Assembly: GCF_031181705.1 (NCBI RefSeq)
Contig: NZ_JAPSKN010000030.1
Coordinates: 1-47,902 of the forward strand
DNA: 47,902 nt
Source of the DNA: Streptomyces sp.
GTDB lineage: Bacteria > Actinomycetota > Actinomycetes > Streptomycetales > Streptomycetaceae
Reading direction: 5' to 3'
The position numbers and the translations under genes were made by a program. This document shows, in pieces, positions 37,466-44,808 of the stretch; the stretch's first letter is position 1; each line of letters opens with the position of its first letter. Under the pieces are notes generated by a model. That model saw only the letters and a list, made by a program, of their open reading frames with translations, was not told where the DNA came from and ran no database searches.

Positions 37466-37489
37466 AGGAACGCGAAGTGAAGGAACGCG
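37453..37489 (+). repeat. 15-bp tandem repeat across the phosphatase stop codon
   Basis: GAACGCGAAGTGAAG occurs at 37453-37467 and 37468-37482, followed by a partial third copy (37483-37489). The stop codon TGA (37463-37465) lies in the first copy. The period is divisible by three. Confidence 0.85.
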
Positions 37490-37577
37490 CCACGTCCTTG
37501 TGGCCGTGACCGGGGCGCGGTACACCGTACTCGCCCGTCACTGAGGGCGGGATCCGTTCGCACCCCGGGGAGTGGGC

Positions 37578-38303
37578 ATGAGTGTGACGAGTCGGTACCG
37601 CGAGTCCTGGGAGGGGTTCTGGCGTGAGGCGTCCGACGCGCCCGGGGCGGTGCTCTGGGACGCGGAGCCGGCGCTGACCGTCGGGCCGCACCTGGCCCTG
37701 TTCGAGCCGCACCTGTCCGATCCCGCCCTGCCGTTGGTGGATCTCGGCTGCGGCAACGGCACCCAGACCCGGTACCTGGCCGGCCGCTTCCCGCGGGTCG
37801 TGGGCGCCGACCTGTCCACCGCCGCCCTGGAGCACGCCCGCCGGGCCGACCCGGCGGGGCAGGCGGTGTACCGGCAGCTCGACGCGGCCGAGAAGGGCGA
37901 GGTGCAGGCCCTGCACGCGGAACTCGGCGACAGCAACGTCTATGTGCGGGGCGTCCTGCACCAGTGCGAGCCGGACGACCGGCAGCCGCTCGCGGACGGG
38001 ATCGCCACGCTGGTCGGCGACCGCGGCCGGGCCCTCCTCGTGGAACTCTCCGGCGCCGCCAAGGCGGTGCTGAGGGGCCTGGCGGGCGGCCCGGACGGGC
38101 CGCCGCCCAAGCTCGCGCCGGTGTTCCGGCACGGCCTCGCACCCGGTGAGGTCCCCGACGAGGCCGTGCCCGCGTATCTGCGCTCGGCCGGGCTCACCGT
38201 CCTCGCGAGCGGTGAACTGCCCCTGATGACCACGGAGTACCGCCCCGACGGCACGCGCATCGAGCTGCCGTCCACCTGGCTGGTGGCGGGGCGCACCGGC
38301 TGA
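37578..38303 (+). CDS. Class I SAM-dependent methyltransferase
   Basis: A 241-aa cytoplasmic methyltransferase. The SAM-binding motif I is VDLGCGNGTQTRYLAGRF near residues 55-72, followed by the acidic end of strand 2 in VVGADLS and a YVRGVLHQC motif near 120-128, where motif II/post-I would lie. The C-terminus is a mixed alpha/beta region without a recognised substrate domain. The substrate is unknown. GGGGAG at 37567-37572 selects ATG 37578; GTG 37572 overlaps this site. It is a single gene between the second SpoIIE phosphatase and the esterase gene, and a GC-rich dyad (CCGGGCGCCCGG, 38313-38324) follows its stop. Confidence 0.88.
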   Translation: MSVTSRYRESWEGFWREASDAPGAVLWDAEPALTVGPHLALFEPHLSDPALPLVDLGCGNGTQTRYLAGRFPRVVGADLSTAALEHARRADPAGQAVYRQLDAAEKGEVQALHAELGDSNVYVRGVLHQCEPDDRQPLADGIATLVGDRGRALLVELSGAAKAVLRGLAGGPDGPPPKLAPVFRHGLAPGEVPDEAVPAYLRSAGLTVLASGELPLMTTEYRPDGTRIELPSTWLVAGRTG

Positions 38304-38415
38304 GGCGGCCGGCCGGGCGCCCGGTGCCGCACCCTGGCGACCTTGACTTTTGTCGGTGTACGGTCACTGCTCGCGGTTCTGTGCGCCCCTCACCCGTCCC
38401 GCCCGGAGGTCAGCC

Positions 38416-39510
38416 ATGTCGTCGCCCTGGTTACGGATGCTGCTCGCCCCGGCGGCGTCGCTGGCGCTGCTCGGCCCGTCGGCCACCGCCACCGCCGCGC
38501 CGGACGGAAGCGGGGTCGCGGCGAGCGTGCACACCGCCGGGCGCGTCCAGGACGCCGGTGACGTGCTCCGCTACAGCTGGCCCGGCGTGTACTTCGAAGG
38601 CCGCGTCCGGGGCACCGCGGTGGGCGTCGTGCTCGACGACCCGGCCGCCGACTACGACGTCCAGGTCGACGGGGCCACCGTCGCCACCCTCGTCACGCCG
38701 GGCAGTACCACCCACTGGGTCAGGGGCCTGCGCGACGGCGTGCACACCGTCCGGCTCGTCAAGCGGAACGACACGCCCTGGAGCACCAGCTCCTTCGGCG
38801 GCTTCGTCGCCGCGCCGGGCGGCGCCGTCCTGGCCCGGCCGGCCGCGCGCAGCCGCCAGATCGAGTTCATCGGCGACTCCCTCACGGCCGGCTACGGCAA
38901 CCTCTCCACCTCCCGCGACTGCACCGGCGAGCAGGTCGCCCGCACCACCAACGCCGACGTCGGCTACGGCGCCCTGACCGCCCGGCGACTGCGGGCCGAC
39001 CACCAGCTCAACGCCTACTCGGGCCTGGGCATGGTGCGCAACTACAACGGCGGATCCCCGGAGGTGACCTACCGCAGCTTCTACGACCGCGCGCTGCTGA
39101 ACGTGCCCGGCGACGTCTGGCACGCCCCGGGCACCTGGCGCCCCGGGCTCGTGGTCGTCCACCTGGGCACCAACGACTTCTCGACCCCCCTCAACCCGGG
39201 CGAGCCCTGGACGGACGACACCCTGGCGGCGGCGTACCGCGCTGCCTACGCCGGTTTCCTGGAGAAGCTGCGCACCCGCCACGGCCCCGGCGCCACGCTC
39301 CTGGCCGTCGGCGCGGGGCCGTTCGCCGGGCACGTCGAGCAGGTCGTCGAGGAACGCGCCGCAGCCGGGGACCGCCGGGTCCGCTTCTGGCGCCTGGACG
39401 ACACCGGCCTGGATCACGGCGGCTGCCACTGGCACTACTCGGCGCGCGACCACCGCCTCCTCGCGGACCGGCTCACCTCCCACCTGGCCGACCTGCCGAT
39501 CCGCTGGTGA
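38416..39510 (+). CDS. Secreted SGNH esterase, carbohydrate esterase family 2-like
   Basis: A 364-aa exported hydrolase. The signal peptide is about residues 1-28 (SLALLGPSATATAA). An N-terminal jelly-roll domain (about 32-145; YFEGRVRGTAVGVVLDD and VRGLRDGVHTVRLVK) precedes the SGNH domain: block I FIGDSLTAGYG with Ser155, block III HLGTNDFST, and a C-terminal DHGGCHWHYSARDHRLLADRL with the likely base histidine. This two-domain order fits CE2 acetyl-xylan/glucomannan esterases, which remove acetyl groups from plant polysaccharides. GGAGG 6 bases upstream sets ATG 38416. A TTGACT (38343-38348) could be a -35, but no clear -10 follows. Confidence 0.88.
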   Translation: MSSPWLRMLLAPAASLALLGPSATATAAPDGSGVAASVHTAGRVQDAGDVLRYSWPGVYFEGRVRGTAVGVVLDDPAADYDVQVDGATVATLVTPGSTTHWVRGLRDGVHTVRLVKRNDTPWSTSSFGGFVAAPGGAVLARPAARSRQIEFIGDSLTAGYGNLSTSRDCTGEQVARTTNADVGYGALTARRLRADHQLNAYSGLGMVRNYNGGSPEVTYRSFYDRALLNVPGDVWHAPGTWRPGLVVVHLGTNDFSTPLNPGEPWTDDTLAAAYRAAYAGFLEKLRTRHGPGATLLAVGAGPFAGHVEQVVEERAAAGDRRVRFWRLDDTGLDHGGCHWHYSARDHRLLADRLTSHLADLPIRW

Positions 39511-39541
39511 CCACGTCGTAGCCGGTTGGGCCCGCAGCGCG

Positions 39542-39547
39542 TAACGT
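39542..39547 (+). promoter_or_regulatory. -10 box upstream of the peptidase operon
   Basis: TAACGT lies 8 bases before the ATG at 39556, so transcription would start close to that codon. The -35 is not recognisable. Confidence 0.4.
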
Positions 39548-39555
39548 GACGAACC

Positions 39556-39588
39556 ATGAAGATCTCCACCCTGGACGGCTCGTCATGA
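39556..39588 (+). CDS. Candidate 10-codon upstream ORF coupled to the D-aminopeptidase gene
   Basis: ATG at 39556 opens a tiny frame encoding MKISTLDGSS, ending in a TGA that overlaps the ATG of the M55 peptidase gene (ATGA at 39585-39588). With the -10 box just upstream it could be read from a leaderless message and pass ribosomes to the peptidase start, which has only a weak GGA site of its own. It is too short for protein evidence; the overlap and promoter spacing are the only support. Confidence 0.35.
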   Translation: MKISTLDGSS

Positions 39589-40418
39589 GAATCCTCATCA
39601 GCGCCGACATGGAGGGCGCCACCGGCGTCACGTGGCCGGACGACGTGATGCCCGGCGCGTCCCAGTGGGAGCGCTGCCGGTCGCTGTTCACCTCGGACGT
39701 CAACGCCGCCGTGCGCGGCTTCCTCGACGGCGGCGCCGACGAGGTGCTCATCAACGAGGCACACTCGACGATGCGCAACCTGCTGCTGGAACAGCTCGAC
39801 GAGCGGGCCCAGATGCTCACCGGGCGGCACAAGGCGCTGTCCATGGTGGAGGGCGTGCAGTACGGCGACGTCGACGGCGTGGCGTTCGTCGGCTACCACG
39901 CCGGCGCCGGGATGGAGGGCGTCCTGGCCCACACCTACCTGGCCAACTCCATCACGGGCGTGTGGCTGAACGACGTGCGGGCCAGCGAAGGGCTGCTCAA
40001 CGCCCACGTCGCCGCCGAGTTCGGGGTGCCGGTGGTGCTGGTCACCGGGGACGACGTGGCCTGCGAGGACGCGCTCGGGTACGCGCCTCAGGCGCTGAAG
40101 GTCGCCGTGAAGGACCACGTCTCCCGCTACGCCGCCGTGTGCCGCACGCCCGCGCGCACCGCCGCCGACATCCGGGCCGCCGCCAAGGAGGCCGCCGCCC
40201 TGGCGGTACGCCACGAGCCGGTCAACGGGGGGCCGTTCACGGTCGCCGTCGAGTTCGACGCGGAGCACCTGGCGATGGCCGCCACCGTCGTGCCGGGTGT
40301 GGACCGGATCGCGGAGCGGAAGGTGGCCTGCACGAGCGGGACCATGTACGAGGGCATCCGGGCCTTCAAGGCGGTCACCACGATCGTCGCGGCCGCGGTG
40401 GAGGAGCAGTATGGCTGA
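39585..40418 (+). CDS. dppA: D-aminopeptidase, peptidase family M55 (DppA-like)
   Basis: A 277-aa metallopeptidase that should release D-amino acids from the N-terminus of peptides such as D-Ala-D-Ala or D-Ala-Gly-Gly, as DppA of Bacillus does. Zinc ligands match the family: Asp8 and Glu10 (SADMEGATGV), His60 (NEAHSTMRN), His105 (GYHAGAG) and Glu135 (RASEGLLNA). His116 (LAHTYLA) corresponds to the catalytic histidine. No signal peptide, so it is cytoplasmic. The ATG at 39585 is required by the conserved N-terminus. It is the first of four peptidase genes with overlapping or close ends; its stop overlaps the M20 start by 8 bases. Confidence 0.93.
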   Translation: MRILISADMEGATGVTWPDDVMPGASQWERCRSLFTSDVNAAVRGFLDGGADEVLINEAHSTMRNLLLEQLDERAQMLTGRHKALSMVEGVQYGDVDGVAFVGYHAGAGMEGVLAHTYLANSITGVWLNDVRASEGLLNAHVAAEFGVPVVLVTGDDVACEDALGYAPQALKVAVKDHVSRYAAVCRTPARTAADIRAAAKEAAALAVRHEPVNGGPFTVAVEFDAEHLAMAATVVPGVDRIAERKVACTSGTMYEGIRAFKAVTTIVAAAVEEQYG

Positions 40419-41724
40419 GCAGGTGGACGAGCAGGCCCTGGCAGAGGTCGTGACGTACACGTCCGACCTCATCCGGATCGACACCACCAACCGGGGCGGT
40501 GGCGACTGCCGGGAGCGGCCCGCCGCCGAGTACGCCGCCGCACGGCTCGCCGAGGCCGGGATCGAACCGGCCCTGCTGGAGCGCACCGAGGGGCGCACCA
40601 ACGTCGTCGCCCGCGTCGAGGGAACCGACCCCGCGGCCGGCGCGCTGCTCCTGCACGGGCACCTCGACGTCGTGCCCGCGGCGGCCGGCGACTGGACCGT
40701 GCACCCGTTCTCCGGGGAGATCCGCGACGGCATCGTGTGGGGGCGCGGCGCCGTCGACATGAAGAACATGGACGCGATGATCCTGGCCGTGGTGCGCGGC
40801 TGGGCCCGGCGGGGCGTCCGGCCCCGCCGGGACATCGTCATCGCGTTCACCGCCGACGAGGAGGCCAGTGCCGTGGACGGCGCCGGGTTCCTCGCCGACC
40901 GGCACGCCGCCCTCTTCGAGGGCTGCACCGAGGCCGTCGGCGAGTCGGGCGCGTTCACCTTCCACGACGGCGGCGGACGGCAGATCTACCCCATCGCCGC
41001 CGGGGAACGCGGCACCGCCTGGCTCAAGCTCACCGCGCGCGGACGCGCGGGGCACGGCTCCAAGGTCAACCAGGACAACGCCGTCACCCGCCTCGCCGGC
41101 GCCGTCGCCCGGATCGGCGCGCACGAGTGGCCGCTGCGCCTGACCCCGACCGTGCGCGCCGCCCTCACCGAACTCGCCGCCGTGTACGGCATCGAGACCG
41201 ACCTGGCCGACGTGGACGCCCTGCTGGACAAGCTCGGCCCCGCGGCCGGGCTCGTCGAGCCGACCCTGCGCAACAGCGCCAACCCGACCATGCTCGACGC
41301 CGGTTACAAGGTCAACGTGATCCCGGGGGAGGCCGTGGCCTACGTGGACGGCCGGTTCCTGCCCGGCGGCGAGGACGAGTTCCGCGCCACGCTCGACCGG
41401 CTCACCGGCCCGGACGTGGAGTGGGAGTTCCACCACCGCGAGGTGGCCCTTCAGGCGCCGGTGGACTCGCCGATCTTCGCGCGGATGCGGGCAGCCGTCG
41501 AGGAGTTCGCGCCGGAGGGCCACGTCGTGCCGTTCTCCATGTCCGGCGGCACCGACGCCAAGCAGTTCTCCCGCCTCGGCATCACCGGTTACGGCTTCAC
41601 CCCGCTGAGGCTCCCGGACGGCTACGACTACGCTGCCATGTTCCACGGCGTCGACGAACGGGTACCGGTCGAGGCGCTGCACTTCGGCGTCCGCGTCCTC
41701 GACCGGTTCCTGCGGACCGCCTGA
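40411..41724 (+). CDS. M20/M25/M40 family metallopeptidase
   Basis: A 437-aa co-catalytic zinc peptidase of the ArgE/DapE/carboxypeptidase G2 group, cytoplasmic. Metal ligands and catalytic residues are seen in LLLHGHLDVVPA, WGRGAVDMKN, FTADEEAS (catalytic Glu next to a ligand) and the C-terminal MFHGVDERVPV. The dimerisation (lid) domain lies at about residues 195-330 and starts near TAWLKLTARGRAGHGS. It probably cleaves dipeptides or N-acylated amino acids. The start overlaps the end of the D-aminopeptidase gene, with GGAGGAG inside that gene as its ribosome site. The S9 peptidase gene follows after 17 bases. Confidence 0.92.
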   Translation: MAEQVDEQALAEVVTYTSDLIRIDTTNRGGGDCRERPAAEYAAARLAEAGIEPALLERTEGRTNVVARVEGTDPAAGALLLHGHLDVVPAAAGDWTVHPFSGEIRDGIVWGRGAVDMKNMDAMILAVVRGWARRGVRPRRDIVIAFTADEEASAVDGAGFLADRHAALFEGCTEAVGESGAFTFHDGGGRQIYPIAAGERGTAWLKLTARGRAGHGSKVNQDNAVTRLAGAVARIGAHEWPLRLTPTVRAALTELAAVYGIETDLADVDALLDKLGPAAGLVEPTLRNSANPTMLDAGYKVNVIPGEAVAYVDGRFLPGGEDEFRATLDRLTGPDVEWEFHHREVALQAPVDSPIFARMRAAVEEFAPEGHVVPFSMSGGTDAKQFSRLGITGYGFTPLRLPDGYDYAAMFHGVDERVPVEALHFGVRVLDRFLRTA

Positions 41725-41741
41725 ACGAGTGGGGGAGAAAG

Positions 41742-43694
41742 GTGCGGACGCTGGCGTACGGGGCCTGGCCCTCGCCCATCGACGCGGCCCTGGCCGCCGC
41801 GCACGACGGGCACCCGGAGTACGTGGGCTTCGTCGGTGACGAGGTGTGGTGGACCGAGCCGCGCCCCGCCGAGGCCGGCCGGCGCACCCTGGTACGGCGC
41901 CACCCCGACGGCCGGGAGGAGCCGCTGCTGCCCCCGCCGTGGAACGTGCGCAGCCGGGTCATCGAGTACGGCGGGCACCCCTGGGCGGCCCTCCCGGGCG
42001 ACGACGGCCCGCTGGTGGTGTTCGTGAACTTCGCCGACCAGCGGCTCTACCGCTGCCGGCCGGGCGGCGAACCCAGTCCGCTCACCCCCGTGTCCCCGGT
42101 GGGCGCCGGCCTGCGGTGGGCCGAGCCGCTGCTGCGGCCGGAACACGGCGAGGTGTGGTGCGTGCTGGAGGAGTTCACCGGCGCCGGGCCCACCGACGTG
42201 CGCCGCGTCCTGGCCGCCGTACCGCTGGACGGATCCGCCGCCCGCGACCGGGGCGCCGTGCGCGAACTCACCGACGACCGGCACCGGTTCGTGACCGGGC
42301 CGAAGCTCTCGCCCGACGGGCGGCGGGCGGCCTGGCTCGCCTGGGACCACCCGCGCATGCCCTGGGACGGCACCGAACTGGTCCTCGCCGGCGTCGGCGA
42401 CGACGGCACCCTGCGCGGCGCCCGCACCGTGGCCGGCGGGCCCGGGGAGGCGATCGCCCAGGCCGAATGGACGCACGACAACCGCCTGCTGCACGCGAGC
42501 GACCGCACCGGCTGGTGGAACCTCTACCTCGACGGGCACCCGGTGTGCCCGCGCGAGGAGGAGTTCGCCGACGCCCTGTGGAAGCTGGGGTCGAGATGGT
42601 TCACGCCCCTCGCGAGCGGTCTCGTCGCCGTGGTCCACGGCCGGGGCGCCACCGCCCTCGGCGTCCTCGACCCCGAGACGGGCGAGGTCGTCGACGCGGC
42701 CGGCCCCTGGACCGAGTTCGCGCCCACCCTCGCGGCCCACGGCGAACGGGTCGTCGCCGTGGGCGCAAGCCCGCGCAGCGCCTACGAGGTCGTGGAACTG
42801 GACACCCGCACCGGCCACGCCCGTGTCATCGGCGCCGAGCACGACGACGCCGTGGACCCCGCCTTCTACCCCGAGCCGCAGATCCGCACCTTCGCCGGCC
42901 CGGACGGCCGCGACATCCACGCCCACGTCTACCCGCCGCACCACCCCGCCTGCGTCGCTCCCGGCGACGAACTGCCGCCGTACGTCGTCTGGGCCCACGG
43001 CGGGCCCACAGGCCGGGCACCCCTCGTGCTCGACCTGGAGATCGCCTACTTCACCTCGCGCGGCATCGGCGTCGCCGAGGTGAACTACGGCGGCTCCACC
43101 GGCTACGGCCGCGCCTACCGGGAGCGGCTGCGCGAGCAGTGGGGCGTGGTCGACGTCGAGGACTGCGCCGCCGTCGCCCTGGCCCTCGCCGACGAGGGCA
43201 CCGCCGACCGCGGCCGGCTCGCCGTGCGGGGCGGCAGCGCGGGCGGCTGGACCGCCGCCGCCTCGCTCACCACGACCGACGTGTACGCCTGCGGCACCAT
43301 CAAGTACCCGATCCTCGACCTGGCCGGCTGGGGCGCGGGGGAGACCCACGACTTCGAGTCGCTGTACCTGGAGAGCCTGATCGGCCCGCTCGCCGAGGTG
43401 CCCGCCCGGTACGTGGAGCGCTCGCCCGCCGCCCACGCCGACCGGCTGCGCGTGCCGTTCCTGCTGCTCCAGGGCCTGGACGACGTGATCTGCCCGCCCG
43501 TCCAGTGCGAGCGGTTCCTGGCCCGGCTGGCGGGCCGGAAGGTACCGCACGCCTACCTCGCCTTCGAGGGGGAGGGGCACGGCTTCCGCAGGGCGGAGAC
43601 CATGGTGTCCGCCCTGGAGGCCGAACTGTCCCTGTACGCCCAGGTGTTCCGGCTGGACCCGCCCGGCGTGCCCACCCTGGAGCTCACCCGGTGA
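41742..43694 (+). CDS. S9 family prolyl oligopeptidase-like peptidase
   Basis: A 650-aa serine peptidase of the prolyl oligopeptidase/acylaminoacyl peptidase family, cytoplasmic. The N-terminal two thirds is a beta-propeller with WD40-like blades (for example GPKLSPDGRRAAWLAWDHP and DRTGWWNLYLDG). The alpha/beta hydrolase domain starts near residue 390. The nucleophile is Ser499 (RGGSAGGWTA), the acid Asp580 or 581 (QGLDDVICPP) and the base His613 (GEGHGF). The propeller normally restricts access to short peptides. GTG 41742 has GGGGGAG upstream. Its stop overlaps the start of the LD-carboxypeptidase gene by GTGA. Confidence 0.93.
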   Translation: MRTLAYGAWPSPIDAALAAAHDGHPEYVGFVGDEVWWTEPRPAEAGRRTLVRRHPDGREEPLLPPPWNVRSRVIEYGGHPWAALPGDDGPLVVFVNFADQRLYRCRPGGEPSPLTPVSPVGAGLRWAEPLLRPEHGEVWCVLEEFTGAGPTDVRRVLAAVPLDGSAARDRGAVRELTDDRHRFVTGPKLSPDGRRAAWLAWDHPRMPWDGTELVLAGVGDDGTLRGARTVAGGPGEAIAQAEWTHDNRLLHASDRTGWWNLYLDGHPVCPREEEFADALWKLGSRWFTPLASGLVAVVHGRGATALGVLDPETGEVVDAAGPWTEFAPTLAAHGERVVAVGASPRSAYEVVELDTRTGHARVIGAEHDDAVDPAFYPEPQIRTFAGPDGRDIHAHVYPPHHPACVAPGDELPPYVVWAHGGPTGRAPLVLDLEIAYFTSRGIGVAEVNYGGSTGYGRAYRERLREQWGVVDVEDCAAVALALADEGTADRGRLAVRGGSAGGWTAAASLTTTDVYACGTIKYPILDLAGWGAGETHDFESLYLESLIGPLAEVPARYVERSPAAHADRLRVPFLLLQGLDDVICPPVQCERFLARLAGRKVPHAYLAFEGEGHGFRRAETMVSALEAELSLYAQVFRLDPPGVPTLELTR

Positions 43695-44623
43695 AACCGC
43701 TCGTCCGGCCGCCCCGGCTCGCCCCCGGCGCCCGCGTGGCCGTCGTCGCGCCCAGCGGCCCGGTGCCCGAGGACCGGCTGCAGGCCGGGCTCGACATCCT
43801 GCGCGGCTGGGACCTCGATGCCGTGGTGGCGCCGCACGCACTCGGCCGTCACGGGGAACTGGCCTACCTCGCGGGCACGGACGAACAGCGGGCCGCCGAT
43901 CTGCAGGACGCCTGGTGCGACCCGGCGGTCTCCGCGGTGCTGTGCGCCCGGGGCGGTTACGGCGCGCAGCGCATGGTGGACCTGCTCGACTGGGACGCGA
44001 TGCGGGCGGCGGGCCCGAAGGTGTTCGCCGGGTTCAGCGACATCACCGTCCTGCACCAGGCCTTCGCCACCCGTCTGGGCCTGGTCACCCTGTACGGGCC
44101 CGCGGCGGCCGGCGTCGACTTCCTCGAGCAGGCCCGGGCCCAGGACCTGTTGCGGGCCACCCTCTTCGAGCCCGAGTCCGTGCGAACCCTCACGGCCGTG
44201 CCCCCGGGCGGCCCCGCGCTGGTGCCCGGCCGGGCCCGGGGCGTCACCCTGGGCGGCTGCCTCAGCCTGCTCGCGAGCGACCTCGGCACCCCGCACGCCC
44301 ACCCCGGTGCCCGGGGCGGACTGCTGCTGATGGAGGACGTCGGCGAGAGCGCGTACCGACTGGACCGGTGTCTGACCCAACTCCTGCGCGCCGGCTGGCT
44401 GGAGGGAGTCGCCGGGATCCTGCTGGGGTCCTGGGCCGCCTGCGGCCCGTACGAGGAGCTGCGCGCGGTCTTCGCCGACCGGCTGGGCGGCCTCGGTGTG
44501 CCGGTCGTGGAGGAGTTCGGGTTCGGGCACGGCGACGGCGCGCTGACCATGCCCTTCGGCGTCATGGCCGAACTCGACGCCGACGCGGGTACGTTGACGC
44601 TCGACGAGCCGGCCCTGAGCTGA
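43691..44623 (+). CDS. S66 family LD-carboxypeptidase (LdcA-like)
   Basis: A 310-aa cytoplasmic serine peptidase. LdcA enzymes remove the terminal D-Ala from tetrapeptides recycled from peptidoglycan. The triad is Ser116 (FAGFSDITVLH), Glu215 (LLMEDVGE) and His280 (EFGFGHGD), close to the positions in LdcA. RGGYGAQRMVDLLDW precedes the nucleophile and the N-terminus has AVVAPSGPV, both typical. Self-immunity MccF-like proteins share the fold, so a role in hydrolysing a toxic peptide-nucleotide cannot be excluded. It is the last of the four-gene peptidase operon and is coupled to the S9 gene by a GTGA overlap. Confidence 0.92.
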   Translation: MKPLVRPPRLAPGARVAVVAPSGPVPEDRLQAGLDILRGWDLDAVVAPHALGRHGELAYLAGTDEQRAADLQDAWCDPAVSAVLCARGGYGAQRMVDLLDWDAMRAAGPKVFAGFSDITVLHQAFATRLGLVTLYGPAAAGVDFLEQARAQDLLRATLFEPESVRTLTAVPPGGPALVPGRARGVTLGGCLSLLASDLGTPHAHPGARGGLLLMEDVGESAYRLDRCLTQLLRAGWLEGVAGILLGSWAACGPYEELRAVFADRLGGLGVPVVEEFGFGHGDGALTMPFGVMAELDADAGTLTLDEPALS

Positions 44624-44670
44624 GCGGGTCCGGCCGCTGACGTCCTGTCGAAAAACCCTCGTTGGGGTGA

Positions 44671-44699
44671 TTGACGCCTCCTGACACGTGTCACACCAT
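44671..44699 (+). promoter_or_regulatory. Candidate promoter with TGACAC-GTGTCA palindrome in spacer
   Basis: TTGACG (44671-44676) and CACCAT (44694-44699) are 17 nt apart, and the perfect 12-bp palindrome TGACACGTGTCA (44682-44693) fills most of the spacer. The arrangement copies that at the ccr promoter. The leader to the GTG at 44809 is about 100 nt. Confidence 0.5.
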
Positions 44700-44701
44700 G
44701 A

Positions 44702-44728
44702 CTACCGGCCGGTACCTACTGGTCGGTA
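44702..44728 (+). repeat. Tandem TACYGGYCGGTA operator-like repeats
   Basis: CTACCGGCCGGTA (44702-44714) and CTACTGGTCGGTA (44716-44728) are direct repeats matching at 11 of 13 positions with a 14-bp period. The first contains the perfect palindrome TACCGGCCGGTA. They lie just after the predicted transcription start, where a repressor would act. Confidence 0.6.
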
Positions 44729-44808
44729 TCCATGTTCGCCGGGCTGTCCGGGTCTTCCAGGGCATCCGGGGCCGTCCGGGTGCCGTCGCCCTCACCGTGG
44801 AGGTCCGT

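Noticed and set aside
34478..37525. A 1015-codon open frame on the minus strand
   Set aside because: It lies opposite the SpoIIE-HATPase gene, and its translation is low-complexity Gly/Ala/Val/His/Gln-rich sequence without domains, as expected for the complement of GC-rich coding DNA.
44698..44808. Start of the S15 hydrolase at ATG 44698
   Set aside because: It would put 37 residues before the signal peptide and has no ribosome site; GTG 44809 follows GGAGG.
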